Source: Tessaracoccus sp. OS52
GTDB taxonomy: Bacteria; Actinomycetota; Actinomycetes; Propionibacteriales; Propionibacteriaceae
DNA length: 64,000 bases
Assembly: GCF_020687685.1 (NCBI RefSeq)
Contig: NZ_JAJEWM010000001.1
Coordinates: forward strand, 1,860,001-1,924,000
Direction: 5' to 3'
The notes under the pieces are model-generated. The model was not told where the DNA came from and made no database searches. It saw only the letters and a program-made list of their open reading frames with translations. The position numbers and the translations under genes are program-made. Below, piece after piece: positions 60,838 to 64,000 of the stretch (positions are counted from its first letter, which is position 1; each line of letters starts with the position of its first letter).

Positions 60838-61815
60838 ATGATCGAGGCACAGGGACTGACGAAGGACTTCGTCAGCCGCAAGGAGACCGTCCACGCCGTG
60901 CGCGGCATAGACCTGACGGTGGAGCGAGGAGAGACCGTGGCGGTGCTCGGCCCAAATGGCGCCGGCAAGACCACGACCATGCGGATGCTGACCACCCTGC
61001 TGACTCCCACGGCGGGAACCGCACGCGTAGCTGGCTTCGACGTCGTGAAGGAGGCCGCCCAGGTCCGGCGCCGGCTGGGCTACGTCGGCCAGGGAAACGG
61101 CGCGGGGCATGGCCAACGGGCGCTGGACGAGCTCTTCTACCAGGGAATCACCTTCGGGCTCAGCCGCGCCGAGTCACGGCGGCGCGGCCAGGAACTGATG
61201 GATGGCCTCGACCTGTCCGGCAAGGAACGGACAAAGGTCTCCGAACTCTCCGGCGGGCAGCGCCGCAGGCTCGACGTGGCGATGGGCCTCATGCACGCTC
61301 CGGAGCTGCTGGTCCTGGATGAGCCGTCCACCGGGCTGGACCCCCACAACCGCGCCAACCTCTGGGAACACATCACGACCCTGCGCGCCGAGCACGGCAT
61401 CACCCTGCTGCTGACCACGCATTACCTCGACGAGGCCGACACCATGGCAGAACGCGTCGTGATCATCGACCACGGCGCCATCATCGCCGACGACACCCCG
61501 GAGGCACTCAAGTCCCGCCACGCCGGAGACCGGCTCACCGTCACCGCGGTCGCACCCGACGGCGCGCAGCACCTGGCCGCACGACTGGAGGACTGGGAGG
61601 GGACCACGCAGGTGAGCGTCGCCGGAGAGATGCTGACCGCCACCATCTCCAGGGGTTCCACCCGCGTCACGGACCTGGTGCGCCTCGCTGACGCCTCAGG
61701 TATCTCCATCGCCGACATCCAGGTCCGTCGGCCCACCCTCGACGACGTGTTCCTCAACCTCACCGGCCGCAGCCTCCGCGAGGCCGGCTCCCCAGAACTG
61801 GAGACCGCATCATGA
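60838..61815 (+). CDS. ABC exporter ATP-binding protein, DrrA type
   Basis: 325 residues. Walker A GPNGAGKTTTM near residues 40-50, signature LSGGQRRRLDVAMGL, Walker B LLVLDEPSTGLDP, and a C-terminal extension with the DrrA-like RPTLDDVFLNLTGRSLRE segment. Couples ATP hydrolysis to export by the next gene's permease, of the daunorubicin-resistance group. The ATG at 60838 has GGAGG five bases upstream. Overlaps the permease by four bases. Confidence 0.93.
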   Translation: MIEAQGLTKDFVSRKETVHAVRGIDLTVERGETVAVLGPNGAGKTTTMRMLTTLLTPTAGTARVAGFDVVKEAAQVRRRLGYVGQGNGAGHGQRALDELFYQGITFGLSRAESRRRGQELMDGLDLSGKERTKVSELSGGQRRRLDVAMGLMHAPELLVLDEPSTGLDPHNRANLWEHITTLRAEHGITLLLTTHYLDEADTMAERVVIIDHGAIIADDTPEALKSRHAGDRLTVTAVAPDGAQHLAARLEDWEGTTQVSVAGEMLTATISRGSTRVTDLVRLADASGISIADIQVRRPTLDDVFLNLTGRSLREAGSPELETAS

Positions 61816-62606
61816 CCGCCACCCATGCCGCCCCTGCCCCCGCCCGGCGGTCCCTCGTCGACGACACCCTGCTCGTCACCGCCAGGGAACTGCGCCCGAC
61901 GTTGACCGACCCGTTCTCGGTGGTGTTCAGCCTCATCCAACCCCTGGTCTTCCTGGCACTGTTCGGTCCCCTGCTCGCCGGGAACCTGGGCGGCGGCCTA
62001 CCCGGCGGCGAGGTCTGGATGTGGTTCGTGCCCGCCATCCTCGTGATGATCTCGCTGTTCGGCTCCAGCGTGGTTGGTTCCAACCTCCTCTACGAGATGC
62101 AGACCGGCGCGCACGAGCGGATGCTGGTGACGCCACTGTCTAGGTCCTCGCTCCTGATCGGCCGGGCCGCCAAGGAGATCGTCACGTTGGCCGCGCAGGC
62201 GCTGTTGATCATCGTCGTGATGCTCCCCTTCGGGTTCCGGCCCAGCTTCCTCGGCGCCGCCGCGGGCCTGGTGCTGCTCGCCGTCCTCGGCGTCGGGATC
62301 AGTTCCCTGAGCTACGCCCTCGCCATCGCCGTCCGCAAGCAGGACTGGATGTTCTGGGTGGTCCAGCAGACCGTGCTGTTCCCGATCATGATCCTGTCCG
62401 GCATGCTGCTGCCGCTCGACGCCGGCCCCGGCTGGATGCGCACGGCTGCCGGGTTCAACCCGCTCAGCCACGTGGTCGAGGCCGAACGTGCGCTGTTCGC
62501 CGGGGACCTGCTGGCGCCGGCGGTGGCGGGTGGCTTCGTGGCTGCGGGCCTCACCGCGGCGGTGGGACTGGTGGTGGGCATCCGTTCCATGCGGCACAGC
62601 GACTGA
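61812..62606 (+). CDS. ABC-2 type permease, DrrB-like
   Basis: 264 residues, six membrane segments. Typical ABC-2 features: LIQPLVFLALFGPLLAG after the first segment, LYEMQTGAHERMLVTPLSRSSLLIGR (coupling helix region) and VQQTVLFPIMILSGMLLPLDAGPGWMRTAAGFNPLSHVVEAERALFAG. Partner of the upstream ATPase. The exported compound is unknown; export of a lipophilic drug or lipid is usual for the group. Confidence 0.92.
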   Translation: MTATHAAPAPARRSLVDDTLLVTARELRPTLTDPFSVVFSLIQPLVFLALFGPLLAGNLGGGLPGGEVWMWFVPAILVMISLFGSSVVGSNLLYEMQTGAHERMLVTPLSRSSLLIGRAAKEIVTLAAQALLIIVVMLPFGFRPSFLGAAAGLVLLAVLGVGISSLSYALAIAVRKQDWMFWVVQQTVLFPIMILSGMLLPLDAGPGWMRTAAGFNPLSHVVEAERALFAGDLLAPAVAGGFVAAGLTAAVGLVVGIRSMRHSD

Positions 62607-62628
62607 CGCCCGGTACGGCACGTGAGCC

Positions 62629-64000
62629 TCACGCGCGGCGCCAGAGGGGATCCTTCAACTCGGTGTAGTCGGTCACCGGGTCGAAGCAGACGGTCCCACG
62701 GCACACGTAAACCGCCCTGCGATCCCTGCCCTCGAGGTGGCTGCCCCAACCCTCGGCGTCCGGCTGCGCGCGCAGGATGACGGACCCCGCCGGCGCCAGC
62801 CGCCAGGCAGCGCGGGCGAGTTCGTCGAAGGGGTCGTCGGAGGTGATGACGACGGTGGCCGGCTTGAGCCCGCGGCGCGCCTCGTCGCGAACCATGAGGT
62901 CCGCCAGGGCCGAGCCCGCGAACCTCGGCGACGACGCGACGGCCGGCCAGGTGGTGGCCGCCGCCTCGTCGGCCCTGGCCACCAGCTCCGGACGCTCGGC
63001 CAGGAGCCCCACGCGTCGCAGGGCTGCCACCAGTGCCATGGTCCCGCTGGGCGAGACGTGGTCGGTCAGCGATCGGGGACGGTCGTAGAGCCCGGAATCG
63101 ACGGCGTCGAAGAAGCCGCCGTCTGGGGCGTCGAACAGTTCGACGGCGCGCTCCAGCAGTGTCTCGGCGCGACGGAGCCACAGGGCGTCCCCGGTGATGC
63201 CCGCCAGGATCGCGAAGGCCTCGGCGACCCCACCGAAGTCGTCCGCGCCGCCGACCGCCAAGTCCGCCACCCCGGCCAGCGAACTGCGCCGCAGATCACC
63301 GTCGGCCAGGTGCACCTCGACCAGGTAGTTGGCCGCCTCAAGTGCGAGGTCGAGCCACCTGGGCTCGTTGAAGATCATGGCCGCCGTGGCCAGCGACGAG
63401 ATCGCCTGCCCGTTCCACCCGGCCACCACCAACCTGTCGGTCGCCGGACGGAACCTCGTGGCCCGCTCGGCGAGCAGGCGGGCACGCACGTCGTCGAGCT
63501 TCTCGGGGTCCGGGCGCCCGCGCAACTGCAGGACCGACAGGCCGTCGTCGAAGGTTCCGCCGGAGGTCACGTGGAAGGTCTCCCCCGCCCAGGCTCCGAG
63601 TTCCTCACCCAGGACCTCATCGAGGACCTGCTGATTCCACAGGTAGAACACGCCCTCGAAGGTCATACCGCGGATGTCGGTGGAGTCCGCGTCGAGGGCG
63701 GAGGCGAAGGCACCGCCCTCGGTCCTGAGCTCGTGGGCCAGCCAGCTGACGATGCCGTATGCGGTGCGCTCGAACAGGGTCCTGAGGGTGGTGTCGTGGT
63801 CAGCGGTGCGACGCCACGCCCGCACGTAGGTGCCCAGCAGCATGGCGTTGTCGTCGAGCATCTTCTCGAAGTGCGGCACCACCCAGCCGGCGTCGACGCT
63901 GTAGCGGTGGAAGCCCCCGCCTACCTGGTCATGGATCCCACCGCGCGCCATCGCCTCGAGGGTGCGTTGCGCCATGTCCAGGGAACGCGGGTCCCCCTTG
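62629..64000 (-). CDS. DUF255/YyaL-type thioredoxin-domain protein, C-terminal part
   Basis: Partial: the frame stays open to the right edge (KGDPRSLDMAQRTLEAMARGG...), so the N-terminal thioredoxin-like domain is missing. The visible ~457 residues form the six-hairpin glycosidase-like part: GGIHDQVGGGFHRYSVDAGWVVPHFEKMLDDNAMLL, then AGWNGQAISSLATAAM and GTMALVAALRR. Full members have ~650-700 residues. Biological role unknown (eukaryotic SPATA20 group). Confidence 0.92.
   Translation of the reverse strand, partial: KGDPRSLDMAQRTLEAMARGGIHDQVGGGFHRYSVDAGWVVPHFEKMLDDNAMLLGTYVRAWRRTADHDTTLRTLFERTAYGIVSWLAHELRTEGGAFASALDADSTDIRGMTFEGVFYLWNQQVLDEVLGEELGAWAGETFHVTSGGTFDDGLSVLQLRGRPDPEKLDDVRARLLAERATRFRPATDRLVVAGWNGQAISSLATAAMIFNEPRWLDLALEAANYLVEVHLADGDLRRSSLAGVADLAVGGADDFGGVAEAFAILAGITGDALWLRRAETLLERAVELFDAPDGGFFDAVDSGLYDRPRSLTDHVSPSGTMALVAALRRVGLLAERPELVARADEAAATTWPAVASSPRFAGSALADLMVRDEARRGLKPATVVITSDDPFDELARAAWRLAPAGSVILRAQPDAEGWGSHLEGRDRRAVYVCRGTVCFDPVTDYTELKDPLWRRA

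Overview
The window is high-G+C chromosomal DNA from an actinobacterium. The supporting evidence is the actinobacterial type of DapD, a thiolase/FabG4/HtdX-like cluster, an FdxA-DapC pair, a DUF222-HNH protein, a PIN-PhoH protein, a DUF3516-type helicase, a Z-isoprenyl synthase of the Rv1086 kind, and many genes whose -10 box (TANNNT) lies 6-8 nt before the start codon, as in leaderless mycobacterial and corynebacterial transcripts. A member of the Propionibacteriales is my best guess, but that is inference. I see no rRNA, tRNA, insertion sequence, prophage or CRISPR array. Coding density is very high and most genes touch or overlap.

Layout. 0-3 kb: end of a thiolase, then FabG4 and a MaoC dehydratase, translationally coupled, a two-carbon acyl chain module. 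3-9.4 kb: lysine/diaminopimelate genes dapD and fdxA-dapC enclose a membrane-anchored transglycosylase-like protein, a phosphotransferase-fold protein, a secreted protein with ten hexapeptide repeats, and a lipoprotein serpin. 9.4-17 kb: VanW-family protein, MFS transporter, SppA peptidase, transketolase, and a phosphoribosyltransferase overlapping a small acidic protein. 17-22 kb: PhoX phosphatase preceded by a three-unit PHO box, a GNAT acetyltransferase and a hexose-6-phosphate mutarotase reading apart from a 37-bp overlapping promoter region, an MFS transporter and an isoaspartyl methyltransferase.

22-25 kb: a TRAP transporter (dctPQM) whose binding-protein gene carries a one-base deletion. 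25-28 kb: cation diffusion facilitators (CDF), one coupled to a half-size solute-binding lipoprotein and one with a histidine-rich N terminus; a third CDF-like gene is at 39.5 kb. 28-42 kb: Ski2-like helicase, an ArsR-type regulator flanked by two near-identical operators, a DinB-guanine deaminase fusion, a flavin monooxygenase, an M20 amidohydrolase, a CPA1 antiporter, a sulfurtransferase, a DUF222-HNH protein and a glycosyltransferase.

42-64 kb: a housekeeping block whose members (ychF, ispH, xseA/xseB, DUF4245, phoH2, Z-isoprenyl synthase, hemolysin III, DUF255) resemble, from memory, genes in the Rv1084-Rv1112 stretch of Mycobacterium tuberculosis. They are interleaved with an M18 aminopeptidase, SDR/enoyl-CoA hydratase genes, an L,D-transpeptidase with a duplicated cysteine module, a rhomboid-like protein lacking catalytic motifs, rmuC, ilvA, a PIG-L deacetylase, an acyl-CoA dehydrogenase, and a WYL regulator facing an ABC exporter.

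Start codons were chosen from ribosome binding sites, leaderless -10 boxes and gene overlaps. All family calls come from motifs read by eye and have not been confirmed by database search.
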